64,000 nucleotides of DNA, taken from Geitlerinema sp. BBD 1991-9 (GTDB lineage: Bacteria > Cyanobacteriota > Cyanobacteriia > Cyanobacteriales > Geitlerinemataceae). The notes under the pieces are model-generated. The model was given only the letters and a program-made list of their open reading frames with translations, did not search any database and had not been told where the DNA came from. Position numbers and translations under genes: made by a program. Shown here in pieces: positions 8,580 through 17,616 of this stretch (positions are counted from its first letter, which is position 1; each line of letters begins with the position of its first letter). The DNA lies in the NCBI GenBank assembly GCA_001657325.1, contig LWRO01000010.1, positions 22,762 through 86,761 of the forward strand, in the 5' to 3' direction.

Positions 8580-9617
8580 CTAGCTCAGTTGCAAGTATCT
8601 CGGTCGATCGAACATATGAACGGTATCGACGAACCGAGCCGTTTTGCTTTGGCTGGAAATGACCAGGGATTGCGTGCGCGCGCCGCCGTGGAAGAAGCGA
8701 ACGCCTTCCATCAACGTGCCGGGGGTAATTCCGCAAGCCGCAAACAGGATAGTTTCGCCCGAAGCCAGTTCATCAGCGTCATACACCTTATCGGGATCGG
8801 TGATGCCCATGCTGTTGAGGCGCTCGATATTGCTTTCTTTGCTTTCGCCGATCAGGCCAGTTTTCACGATTTCCGGATCGTAGATGAGCTGTCCTTGGAA
8901 GTGACCGCCCAAGCAACGCATGGCGGCGGCGGAAATCACCCCTTCCGGTGCAGCACCAATTCCCATCAAGGCGTGAACGTTGGTTCCGGAGAACGCGCAG
9001 GAAATGGCCGCAGACACGTCACCGTCGCTAATCAGACGGACGCGCGCACCGGCTTTGCGGATTTCTTGGATGAGTTCTTTGTGACGGGGGCGATCCATCA
9101 CGATGACGACCAATTCTTCCACAGTCCGATCCATGCAGTCGGCGAGGATTTGCAGATTTTCGGTGGGAGATTTGCGGATATCGACGTGGTTTTTCGCAAC
9201 TGGCGGTGCGGCCAGTTTGTTCATGTAAAAATCGGGCGCGGCGAACAGTCCGCCTTTTTCGGAGATGGCCAGCACTGCCATGGAGCCGTTTTGTCCGTAG
9301 GCAACGAGGTTCGTCCCTTCACAGGGATCGACCGCGATGTCGATTTCGATGAGTTCGTCGGGGTTGCAGTGGTCTTTGGCATCGTCTTGAGTGCAGATTC
9401 CCACTTCTTCGCCAATGTAGAGCATCGGCGCGTCGTCCCGTTCGCCTTCCCCGATGACAATGCGACCGCGCATATGGATTTTGTTCATGCGTTCGCGCAT
9501 GGCTTCCACCGCAACGTGGTCGGCGGTGTTTTTCTCACCTTTACCCATCCAGCGGGCAGAGGCGATCGCCGCCTGTTCGACGACTTCAATAATTTCTAGA
9601 CCCAGCGTACTTTCCAC
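8580..9617 (-). CDS. glpX: Class II fructose-1,6-bisphosphatase / sedoheptulose-1,7-bisphosphatase
   Basis: A 345-residue GlpX-type enzyme. In cyanobacteria it removes the C1 phosphate of both fructose-1,6- and sedoheptulose-1,7-bisphosphate in the Calvin cycle. Motifs seen are [67 protein letters not shown] and the C-terminal [10 protein letters not shown]. The start is set at the GTG at 9617 (VESTLGLEI) because known cyanobacterial proteins begin at this point and GGGAGA stands upstream; an in-frame ATG at 9686 would add 23 residues that do not match the family. It is transcribed towards hemA. Confidence 0.93.
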   Translation of the reverse strand: MESTLGLEIIEVVEQAAIASARWMGKGEKNTADHVAVEAMRERMNKIHMRGRIVIGEGERDDAPMLYIGEEVGICTQDDAKDHCNPDELIEIDIAVDPCEGTNLVAYGQNGSMAVLAISEKGGLFAAPDFYMNKLAAPPVAKNHVDIRKSPTENLQILADCMDRTVEELVVIVMDRPRHKELIQEIRKAGARVRLISDGDVSAAISCAFSGTNVHALMGIGAAPEGVISAAAMRCLGGHFQGQLIYDPEIVKTGLIGESKESNIERLNSMGITDPDKVYDADELASGETILFAACGITPGTLMEGVRFFHGGARTQSLVISSQSKTARFVDTVHMFDRPRYLQLS

Positions 9618-10227
9618 GGATTCGATTCTCCCAAATGGTGACTTCGCATTCTTGACAATTGCACTTTGTTGTGCTACAGCGTCCAAACGGCTTGAGGAGC
9701 GATCGATCCCTATCTTTTAAAGGTCGGGGCCGATCGAGCGCGGGCGCGTTCGTGCGAGAACGTATCGTTCTTTGCCCTTCTGTAGCCAATCGTGCTTAAG
9801 GTTCGATACAGGCAAGCGATTCGCTTTAATTTATCGACCTGTTAGGTGTGATTGTCCCGATTTTTGGTGCCGTTTTCAACCGGTTGACACGATCGAGTGT
9901 CAGATGCCGCTGTAAGAATTCACATCCACCCGACTATCTTCAACTCTCGGGCCAACGCCAACGGGTCAGCCGCGTTGCGCTCTGGCAACATCAGCTAAAG
10001 TCTACCAGAGGTCGGATACCCTCGAAGTTGGAAACGAGAACGTTTGTGTTAAGTTTTGCTGCTACGAGAAAAAGAAGGCCGAATCTCGGATATCGATCGA
10101 GGGGTTAAGCGTTCGCATCAAGAAAGTTGTCCCTTCATACCGGCTTATGTTTCACTTTGGATACTCTTTCCCCAAATTCCTGAAAATTTATGCCAAACTG
10201 AGGTGCACCCTCCTGAAACGTTCGGCA
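9618..10227. other. Divergent intergenic region between glpX and the TpsB gene
   Basis: About 600 bp with no supported gene; the promoters of glpX (minus) and the TpsB gene (plus) must lie here. A small dyad, TGACAC-GATCGA-GTGTCA (9885-9902), overlaps a TTGACA element at 9884-9889 and could be an operator over a -35 box, though no good -10 follows at the right spacing. Near 10200 the sequence TGAGGTGCACCC resembles the terminal repeat of the GGGTGCATCTCA element family seen elsewhere in the window. Confidence 0.4.
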
Positions 10228-12072
10228 ATGAGTTTGAAACGGCAACCTAGACTCAATTGGAACGGCCAATCACGGAGGCCGAAGTTCGATCGTCGATCTT
10301 TGGCGATCGGCTTGGTTGTGGTCTGGACGAGTGCGATCGAAACGACTTTTGCTCAACCCACCCCGTCTCCAGAGGCCGTCAAGTCAATCTCCCTCAAAAC
10401 ACTTGATTTGGCGCAAGTGCCACCGAACTCTCAACCGCCACTTCCTCAGCCTGGACTTCCCCCGCCGCGACCTGCGCCTCAACCCAGCCTTCCCGAACCC
10501 GACATTTCCGAACCGCTTCCCCCTCCAGAAGAACTCCTTCGACCTCGAGACGGCGACTTGCCCGAGGAAGGGTTAGAGTCGATCGAAGGGACGATCGACA
10601 TTCGCGGCTACCAAGTTGAGGGCAGTACGGTTTTCGACCCGGAAGAGTTTGACGAAGTACTAGAAGAGTATATCGGGGAAATTTCGTTCGCCCAATTGCT
10701 GCAAGCACGCTCGGCCGTAACGCAGCTTTACATTGATAATGGCTTTATCACCTCGGGGGCTATCCTTCCCCCTCAAACCATCGAAGACGGAATCGTCACC
10801 ATTCGCATCATTGAAGGGGCGCTCGAGGATATTATCGTCACAGGAGATCGTCGCCTGAATCCAGGCTACGTTCGGTCTCGCCTCGAACTGGCAACCGATG
10901 CGCCGTTGAACGTGAACGATTTGCTCGAAGCCCTCCAGCTCTTGCAACTCGATCCTCTCATTCAAAACCTATCAGCGGAACTGTCGGCCGGATCTCGTCC
11001 GGGTTTTAACTTGCTCGAGGTGGAAATTGCAGAGGCGAAAACCTTCCGCCCACTGTTACGCATCGATAACGGTCGATCGCCGACGGTTGGGGCGTATCGC
11101 GGCACGATCGAAATTAACGAAGGGAATTTGTTCGGCATTGGGGATTCGGTGAACTTATCCTACAGCCGAACAGAGGGAAGCGACGAGTTCGAAGCCGCTT
11201 ATCGAGTTCCCATCAACCCTCGCAACGGAACGATCGGGGCGTATTTCCGTATTACCGGAAGTGAAATTATTGAAGATCCCTTCGACGAACTCGACATCGA
11301 AGCGGATTCGCGAGATTACGAGATTTCCTATCGCCAACCGGTGATTCTCAACCCCAGTCAAGAGCTAGCTTTGGGTTTGACGATCTCTCGGCGGGAAAGC
11401 GATACAGAACTCCTCGGAACGGGTTTTCCCCTGTCGGACGGCGCGAACGACGATGGGGAAACGAGACTGTCGATGTTGCGGTTTTTCCAAGAGTGGACGC
11501 AACGAGGCCCCGAACAAGTTTTCGCCGCTCGCTCTCAGTTTAGCTGGGGGATTCCATTCCTCGATGCGACGGTGAACGGCACGGCTCCGGATAGTCGTTT
11601 CTTTGCATGGCGCGGTCAAGCCCAGTATTTGCGATTGCTGTCGGACGGCGGGATTTCGCTGTTACTTCGATCGGACATTCAACTGTCGACCACCTCTCTC
11701 GTCGCGCTCGAACAGTTCGGTTTGGGAGGGAACTTTAGCGTTCGCGGCTACAGCCAAGACTTTCTGTTAGCCGATAACGGGTTGTTTGCTTCGGCTGAAT
11801 TGCGCTTTCCCGTCTGGACGGCGAACAACGGCAACGATCGATTGGAAATTCGCCCGTTTTTTGATGTCGGTAACGTGTGGAATATCGATGAAGCTGCCCC
11901 CGATCCGTCAACGCTGGTTTCCGTTGGGGTCGGACTCAACCTCAGTCTCGCCAATCGCTTGAATGCCAAAATTGATTGGGGAATTCCCCTCATTGATGTA
12001 GACGAACGCGAAAATCGCGATGTATTCGAACGTCAGGAAATCTACTTTTTATTTGAGTGGCAACCGTTTTAA
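10228..12072 (+). CDS. ShlB/FhaC/HecB-family two-partner secretion transporter (TpsB)
   Basis: A 614-residue outer-membrane protein that exports TpsA exoproteins. From the N-terminus: a basic start and signal sequence ending near FAQ; a proline-rich linker (about residues 45-115) with repeated PPP and PLP; a POTRA_2 domain from about 125-205 (IRGYQVEGSTVF, LYIDNGFITSGAILPPQ); and the ShlB beta-barrel to the end, with the lid-lock type motif VRGY (GNFSVRGYSQ). The start is taken at the ATG before LKRQPRL, because the upstream extension has no signal character; no strong ribosome-binding site is visible at either start. Likely partners are the TpsA proteins at 58-64 kb, although they are not adjacent. 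Confidence 0.9.
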   Translation: MSLKRQPRLNWNGQSRRPKFDRRSLAIGLVVVWTSAIETTFAQPTPSPEAVKSISLKTLDLAQVPPNSQPPLPQPGLPPPRPAPQPSLPEPDISEPLPPPEELLRPRDGDLPEEGLESIEGTIDIRGYQVEGSTVFDPEEFDEVLEEYIGEISFAQLLQARSAVTQLYIDNGFITSGAILPPQTIEDGIVTIRIIEGALEDIIVTGDRRLNPGYVRSRLELATDAPLNVNDLLEALQLLQLDPLIQNLSAELSAGSRPGFNLLEVEIAEAKTFRPLLRIDNGRSPTVGAYRGTIEINEGNLFGIGDSVNLSYSRTEGSDEFEAAYRVPINPRNGTIGAYFRITGSEIIEDPFDELDIEADSRDYEISYRQPVILNPSQELALGLTISRRESDTELLGTGFPLSDGANDDGETRLSMLRFFQEWTQRGPEQVFAARSQFSWGIPFLDATVNGTAPDSRFFAWRGQAQYLRLLSDGGISLLLRSDIQLSTTSLVALEQFGLGGNFSVRGYSQDFLLADNGLFASAELRFPVWTANNGNDRLEIRPFFDVGNVWNIDEAAPDPSTLVSVGVGLNLSLANRLNAKIDWGIPLIDVDERENRDVFERQEIYFLFEWQPF

Positions 12073-12537
12073 CAACTACCGTATCGATACGAGTTCGCGG
12101 TTGCACTCGACGAGGGGTTTAACACCGAGTTTGGGGTGAAGTCATGCCCCAAACTTCCCCCATTTTCGGAAAGATTCAGAGGGGAGATTTGTAAAATAGA
12201 TTCTAAGGGTGAGGGGACAAACAATTGATACGGACAATCGATGAAGTGCATCCCGATTGAAATGGATGGGCGTAGCGACAGTCAGGATGCTTTTGCTTGC
12301 GTTACAAAACGTTTAGATTGGGAAGTTTCATGAGTCGATTGGGGTATTTCGATTTCCTACAATTGTAGATTGTAAAAATTCAGTTGAGATGGATCTTTCC
12401 AGTTCTAGAAGCGCGTCAAAAAGTTTCAACTCTATACAGAATTGAGGAGCGATACGGCTTTCCTCCCAATTTTCTCGTCTTGCTAAGAAAGAATGGTATT
12501 TATTTATATAAACTGGCAACTGACGCACGGAGAATGA
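12073..12537. other. Intergenic region with terminator-like hairpin
   Basis: No convincing gene. AGTTTGGGG (12128-12136) pairs with CCCCAAACT (12147-12155) over a 10-nt loop, 55 nt past the TpsB stop, and may be its terminator although the T-run is poor. The rest holds short unconvincing ORFs and the promoter of the LRR gene. Confidence 0.4.
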
Positions 12538-13191
12538 ATGCGAATGAACGCCAAATGGTTGAGTTGGGTTAGTGCAGTACTCGCTTTAGTGGGGGGAAGT
12601 GGAGCGATCGAGGTTTCAGCGAGTTCTGTCAAGCAAGCCGAGACGTACAGTAGCTTTACGGACTGGTGTGTCAACCGAGACTCGATCGATCCTGCGGCCG
12701 CCCATACAGTCGAGGTGCTGCTAGAACGGGCGCAAACGAAAGACTGCGATCGAGCGACAGCCCATCTGACACGCCAGCGAACACTCTTTCTCAACAACGA
12801 GGAGATTGTCGATGTAGCACCCGTTGCATCATTGACCCATTTGACGCAGCTTTATCTGCACAACAACGATATTTCCGATATTTCGCCTCTCGGGGCCATG
12901 ACGAATCTCGATCGACTGTATCTCGGATATAACAAAATTTCCGATTTGTCGGGACTTTCTTCACTAACAAACCTGTGGGGACTTTATCTCAACTTCAATC
13001 AGATTTCCGATGTACGTCCGCTGTCGTCTCTGACGGGTTTGCACGAGTTAGCACTAAGCAACAACCAAATTCGCAACGTAAACCCGCTTTACGCCCTTCC
13101 TAATTTGGAACGAGCCTTTATTCACGGCAACCCGATCGCGCGCCAAATCTGTCCGAACAACCCCGATGCACTCTGTTTTATCGGCAACTAA
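12538..13191 (+). CDS. Secreted leucine-rich-repeat protein
   Basis: A 217-residue protein with a signal peptide (cleavage probably near VSASS) followed by about five to six leucine-rich repeats of 22 residues, internalin-like, in the form LTxLxxLYLxxNxISDIxPL (about residues 85-205). Visible units are LTHLTQLYLHNNDISDISPL, MTNLDRLYLGYNKISDLSGL and LTNLWGLYLNFNQISDVRPL. The C-terminus has a short cysteine pair (ICPNNPDALC) that may cap the repeat stack. Such repeats bind other proteins; the target is unknown. GGAG stands close upstream of the chosen ATG. A strong terminator follows the gene, so it is a single-gene unit. Confidence 0.85.
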   Translation: MRMNAKWLSWVSAVLALVGGSGAIEVSASSVKQAETYSSFTDWCVNRDSIDPAAAHTVEVLLERAQTKDCDRATAHLTRQRTLFLNNEEIVDVAPVASLTHLTQLYLHNNDISDISPLGAMTNLDRLYLGYNKISDLSGLSSLTNLWGLYLNFNQISDVRPLSSLTGLHELALSNNQIRNVNPLYALPNLERAFIHGNPIARQICPNNPDALCFIGN

Positions 13192-13227
13192 GTCGATCGG
13201 AAGTTAATACGGTAACGATCGATCGTT

Positions 13228-13260
13228 AGAAGCCCGACGTCTCTGGGTCGTCGGGCTTCT
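13228..13260 (+). terminator. Terminator of the LRR gene
   Basis: AGAAGCCCGACG (13228-13239) pairs perfectly with CGTCGGGCTTCT (13249-13260) over a 9-nt loop. It lies 37 nt past the stop codon of the LRR gene. Confidence 0.8.
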
Positions 13261-13671
13261 AACGTTTCACCAACCAATGAGGAGGAAAGTCTTCTGTTGA
13301 GACTGTACTTTTGATAATAGCTTGCCAAATCTCATTTGGCGTGTAAAGTTTTTATACTTCACAGTTAAGTTTCATGATTTATCGTAAATTTATCGTTCAA
13401 AATACGACAGTTTAGATTTTCGAGCGACTAGAATGGCGAGCATTACATTAGTTTCAATCATCGTTCTATTGGATCTTTCATCGATTCAATCGGCAACGAT
13501 TTGAGCGAATAACTCATAAAAACGATCGAATATCAATATCGCGGAATATAACAATACGCTGAATCGATCGTCAATTTTCGATTCAGTGGGCTGTTTTTTG
13601 GAGTGTTAAAACCAGTTCGATCGGTAGTTTCGATCGACTCAAAACGTCGTTTCAGAAATGAATTGAATGCC
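13261..13671. other. AT-rich leader upstream of the Tc chimera
   Basis: About 410 bp, AT-rich, with no credible gene. It presumably holds whatever promoter remains for the Tc-like gene. I cannot fix a -35/-10 pair with confidence. Confidence 0.35.
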
Positions 13672-16600
13672 ATGTACAGCCCATCAAATAAAATTGAGAT
13701 TCCTAAAGTACGACTTCCGAAAGGTGGCGGTTCCATCAAAGGAATTGGCGAAACCTTTCAAGCAACCCCTTTTACCGGTGCGGGAAGTTTTTCCATTCCC
13801 ATCAAAACACCCGCAGCTCGCGGATTAGAACCCGACTTGAAGTTAAGTTACAGCTCTGGCGGATCGCAATGAATTTTCGGACTAGGTTTTAGTTTTTCAG
13901 TTCCCAAGATATCTCGACGGACTGAAAAACGTTTACCCAATTATTCAGAAGAAGATGAATTCGTTCTCTCGAATGCTGAATATTTAATTCCCGCACTCAA
14001 AAAGAACGAAAATCGCTGGGAAGTAGACGAGTTTACTCGGACCGATGACGAAGATTCCCAAGCGTACACTGTTCGACGTTATCGAACTCGGACGGAGGGT
14101 CGTTTTTTACGCATCGAACGATGGACTCGAAATTCCGACAGTGAAAGCCATTGGCTCGTCATAACACCCGATGGAATTACAAGTGTTTACGGGGTCGTCC
14201 TCGATGAAAATACCAACGAACTCAGTACGGCGATTACCGAATGGAACAACAACGCCAGCGATACGGTTCTCCTGAACAATCGCGATAGCGGAACGCAACT
14301 CAACATTACCGAATCCTACATCCTCGACGTTCACAATCAACCCGGTTGGTTCATCTTGGATATCGGCGACGAAATCTTTTTGGTTCAAATGTCGATCGAT
14401 CGCTGGCGTTTCCAAACCGCCGAAGAACGCTTGCAATCGAATTCTTCCTCAGATTCCAGCGGTGGCGGAACACAGAAGCAGTTCGATTTATATTTCGATC
14501 GCGATTTTGCCTTAGAAGTGGGGAACGGTTCTGCGATCGAATTCAGTTTCGTTCGCCTCAATACCTTTGCCGTTCAAACCTTAAGCGAAAAACTCTTCGG
14601 CGCAGGAATCGACGGTTTACTCAGTCTCGATTCTCAAAACACCGAAGAACCCGATTTCTCGAACTTAGCCTTACTCGGTTCCGATCTCGATACCGATCCC
14701 AATCTCGATGTCCGCATCATCGCCCCCAACTATTACGCCGACGGAACCTTAGACAACCGCATCGATTTTAAAGGCGCTTACGGACTGTACTACGAAGAAA
14801 TCTTTTTCCACATTCCCTTCCTGATTGCCAACCAACTCAACGCCAATCAGAAGTTCTCCGAAGCGCAACAATGGTATCACTACATTTTCAATCCCACTGC
14901 CCAAGAAACGACTAGCAACAATAGTGTATCGTCGAAAGATCGCTACTGGCGTTATCGTCCGTTCCGCAGTCTTTCATTAGAAACCCTCTCAGAAATGCTG
15001 TCGGATGAAGACGCACTCAATGCCTATCGTCAAGACCCCTTCGATCCTCATGCGATCGCCCGTCTTCGCATCAACACCTATCAGAAAACGGTGGTGATGA
15101 AATATATCGACAACCTCATCGATTGGGGCGATTACCTCTTCCGTCAAGACACGCGGGAGTCGATTACTGAAGCGACGCAACTTTACGTATTAGCCTTTGC
15201 GCTATTGGGGCCGCGTCCGCAGTCGAAACCCACTCGTCAGCTAGAAGACGTGGGAACCTATGAAGATGTCAAAGCGGATTTAGAACGCAATCAGATCGAT
15301 GCGTTACCGGATTTCCTCGTTGAAAACGGAAACCACGCCCAAACCTCAACGCCGGAAATTCCATTTAATCCCCACCGCAGCGTCATTACTCGCTTCTGCG
15401 TCCCTGAAAACTCGCAATTCCTTGGCTATTGGGATGTCATTGACGATCGACTTTATAAAATCCGCCACAGCCTCAATATCGACGGCGTTTTCCGCAGCTT
15501 AGCGCTGTTCCAACCACCTATCAATCCAGCTGCATTAGTCCAAGCCGCCGCCAGTGGTTTGGCGGGTGGAATTGGCAGCGCACTGGCAGCCACGAACGTT
15601 TCCGTCCCCCACTATCGTTACGCCTTTATGCTCGACAAAGCGAAGGAAATGGTGGGATATGTCATCGAATTTGGCGGCGCACTGATCGAAGCTTTAGAAA
15701 ACAAGAGTGGCGAAGAATTAACCCTGCTTCAACACACCCACGAACTGAATATTCTAGAGCGCACGACTGAGATCAAACAGCTTCAGCAAGCGGAACTCGA
15801 TGCCAACCTCGCCGCCTTAGAACAGAGCCTCGCCAATGCAAAAGAACGCGAGGATTACTACAAGAATCAAGTGCGCGGAAGTGGTGCGTTCGGTGCGAAT
15901 AACTTTGAAACCATTCAAAGCGATTTGACCCTGTCCGCGAACGTTATTCACAGTACTGCTGCGGTTTCAAAATTTATTGCTGGCTTGTCAGGCGGTACAG
16001 TGGATGTCGAAGTGGGCGGATCGGGGTTTGGAGGAAGTCCCGTCGCAACAGTGAAATCTGGGGGTAGCTTTATTTCGACCCTTTTAGATAAAGGCGGCGA
16101 CTTTCTCGAAATTACGGCGGGAATTCTCGATCGAACGGCGGGAATCATGGGAACGAAAGCCGAACGCAAACGCCGTAAAGAGGAATGGGATCATAACGAA
16201 AAGCTGGCGGGTTTTGATATTGCGGAAATTGAAAAACAAATTGAAGCCACAGCCGCTCAAATGAACGCCGCAAGTCGTGACTTTTTGATTCACCAAAAAA
16301 CCATCGATCAACACAATGAGGTCGGCAATTTCTATCGTACTAAATTCCTGAATAAAGACCTCTATAACTGGATGTCGAATCGCTTGTCTTCGCTATATTT
16401 CCAAACCTACAAACTTGCATTTGATATTGCGAAACAAGCCGAACGCGCCTTCCAATTCGAGTTCGGAACAGACGAAAGTTATATTAGCTTTGGCTATTGG
16501 GATAGCCGCCGCAAGGGGTTACTCGCAGGTGAGGCGTTACGACTCGATTTAGCGCGTCTGGAAAAATCTGCCCTCGACCAAGACAGCCGCTACTTAGAGA

Positions 16601-17478
16601 TTACGAAAACAATCTCGTTAGCCCGTCTCGATCCGATCGCCTTCTTGCAACTGCGAGAAACCGGTCGCTGTCAGTTTACGTTGGGTGAATTGCTGTTCGA
16701 TCGAGACTTCCCCGGTCACTATTTCCGCATTATTAAATCTGTCTCGCTCTCGATTCCGGCGGTAGTCGGCCCCTACGAAACGGTACACGCAACGCTGACG
16801 CAAACGGGACACAAAACGCTGATGTCGCCGGATCTTGCGGGGGTGCAATACTTACTCGGGGAAGAACAAAATATGCCTGATTCGATTCGAGCGGATTGGC
16901 GATCGAACCAACAGATCGCCGTTTCGACGGGGGTTGAAGACAGCGGCGTATTCGAGTTAGATTTCAACGACGATCGATATCTTCCCTTTGAAGGAACGGG
17001 AGCGGTTTCGACGTGGCTGTTAGAACTTCCCAAACCAACCAACCGCTTTGATTTCGACACGATTACCGACGTGGTGATTCACCTGCGCTATATGTGCAAA
17101 ACCGACAGCGGCTCGTTCAAACAGTCGGTAATGGATTTAGAGGCGTTCAAGCAATATCGCGGTTTGCGGTTGTTTAGCTTAGCTCACGAATTCTCGACGG
17201 ATTGGTATGCGTTTAAGAATCAAGTCGACGTTCGATCGACGACGCTTTCGCTCCCGAAAAATACAATTCCCGCCAACGTCAACGCCACTGAAATTTCAGT
17301 TCGTCAGATTTACGATTTCACCAACGGCGTTTTAACGGAAGTGGGCGATCGCTTCGACGTGAAAACCTCAGAAATTACCGCACAACCGATGACGATCGAG
17401 TTAACGGCGAAAAGCAGCTTTAAGAAGGAGCAAGCGGAGAACCTGTTGGTGTTATTTGCGTATACCGGCGAGGTTTAA
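13672..17478 (+). pseudogene. Chimeric insecticidal Tc-toxin gene: TcB/SpvB start joined to TcA C-terminus, interrupted by one in-frame TGA
   Basis: The frame starts as a TcB-type SpvB domain: VRLPKGGGSIKGIGETF, GAGSFSIPI, ARGLEPDLKLSYSSGG, then IFGLGFSFSVPKISRRTEK and HWLVITPDGITSVYG. Codon 67 (13870-13872) is TGA, placed where SpvB domains normally have Asn-Gly before the FGLG motif. The frame then stays open to 17478. Near 14190-14220 the SpvB similarity stops and the C-terminal part of a TcA begins: RLNTFAVQTLSEKLFGAGID, YGLYYEEIFFHIPFLIANQL, a coiled-coil and Gly/Ser-rich pore region (about 15700-16300), then the TcB-binding and C-terminal region (LRETGRCQFTLGELLFDRDF, FPGHYFRIIKSVSLSIPAVV, DSGVFELDFNDDRYLPFEG). 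The rest of TcB, all of TcC and the N-terminal half of TcA are absent. I read it as a fusion made by deletion, then stopped by TGA. Confidence 0.75.
13873..17478 (+). CDS. Open TcA-like portion downstream of the TGA (pore and TcB-binding domains)
   Basis: After the TGA the same frame is open for about 1,200 codons without another stop, which is unusual for long-dead DNA. The first possible start codons are a TTG at 14356 and an ATG at 14389, neither with a clear ribosome-binding site. If translated from there, the product would be about 1,030-1,040 residues, lacking a signal peptide and the N-terminal receptor-binding half of TcA but keeping the C-terminal pore-forming and TcB-binding regions. 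Whether any product is made is unknown. Confidence 0.5.
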   Translation: MFGLGFSFSVPKISRRTEKRLPNYSEEDEFVLSNAEYLIPALKKNENRWEVDEFTRTDDEDSQAYTVRRYRTRTEGRFLRIERWTRNSDSESHWLVITPDGITSVYGVVLDENTNELSTAITEWNNNASDTVLLNNRDSGTQLNITESYILDVHNQPGWFILDIGDEIFLVQMSIDRWRFQTAEERLQSNSSSDSSGGGTQKQFDLYFDRDFALEVGNGSAIEFSFVRLNTFAVQTLSEKLFGAGIDGLLSLDSQNTEEPDFSNLALLGSDLDTDPNLDVRIIAPNYYADGTLDNRIDFKGAYGLYYEEIFFHIPFLIANQLNANQKFSEAQQWYHYIFNPTAQETTSNNSVSSKDRYWRYRPFRSLSLETLSEMLSDEDALNAYRQDPFDPHAIARLRINTYQKTVVMKYIDNLIDWGDYLFRQDTRESITEATQLYVLAFALLGPRPQSKPTRQLEDVGTYEDVKADLERNQIDALPDFLVENGNHAQTSTPEIPFNPHRSVITRFCVPENSQFLGYWDVIDDRLYKIRHSLNIDGVFRSLALFQPPINPAALVQAAASGLAGGIGSALAATNVSVPHYRYAFMLDKAKEMVGYVIEFGGALIEALENKSGEELTLLQHTHELNILERTTEIKQLQQAELDANLAALEQSLANAKEREDYYKNQVRGSGAFGANNFETIQSDLTLSANVIHSTAAVSKFIAGLSGGTVDVEVGGSGFGGSPVATVKSGGSFISTLLDKGGDFLEITAGILDRTAGIMGTKAERKRRKEEWDHNEKLAGFDIAEIEKQIEATAAQMNAASRDFLIHQKTIDQHNEVGNFYRTKFLNKDLYNWMSNRLSSLYFQTYKLAFDIAKQAERAFQFEFGTDESYISFGYWDSRRKGLLAGEALRLDLARLEKSALDQDSRYLEITKTISLARLDPIAFLQLRETGRCQFTLGELLFDRDFPGHYFRIIKSVSLSIPAVVGPYETVHATLTQTGHKTLMSPDLAGVQYLLGEEQNMPDSIRADWRSNQQIAVSTGVEDSGVFELDFNDDRYLPFEGTGAVSTWLLELPKPTNRFDFDTITDVVIHLRYMCKTDSGSFKQSVMDLEAFKQYRGLRLFSLAHEFSTDWYAFKNQVDVRSTTLSLPKNTIPANVNATEISVRQIYDFTNGVLTEVGDRFDVKTSEITAQPMTIELTAKSSFKKEQAENLLVLFAYTGEV

Positions 17479-17487
17479 TCGAACCCA

Positions 17488-17516
17488 AAACCCGGCCGCT
17501 TCAAGCCGCCGGGTTT
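17488..17516 (+). terminator. Terminator after the Tc-like gene
   Basis: AAACCCGGC (17488-17496) pairs with GCCGGGTTT (17508-17516) over an 11-nt loop, starting 10 nt after the TAA. Confidence 0.7.
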
Positions 17517-17546
17517 CTGAGGGGAATAGAATCTATCTCAAGTTAA

Positions 17547-17616
17547 TAGACCTCCTGCATAAATATTTCTGACCCCACCCCAACCCTCCCCTTCACAAGG
17601 GGATTAAGGAGGTCTA
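17547..17616. mobile_element. MITE family A, copy 1 (70 bp, internally deleted)
   Basis: Begins TAGACCTCCTGCAT followed by the family's AAATATTTCTGACCCC and ends AGGAGGTCTA. It lacks most of the interior found in the 125-bp copy at 55539-55663. Its right terminal repeat contains the stop codon (CTA at 17614-17616 on this strand, read as TAG) of the minus-strand hydroxylase gene. Confidence 0.75.

Noticed and set aside
8589..9599. Long plus-strand open frame of 336 codons
   Set aside because: It lies antisense to glpX, whose protein is fully conserved; the frame is a composition shadow.
13870..13872. Selenocysteine at the in-frame TGA of the Tc-like gene
   Set aside because: SpvB domains have no cysteine or selenocysteine here, no SECIS-like hairpin is obvious directly after it, and cyanobacteria are not generally selenoprotein users.
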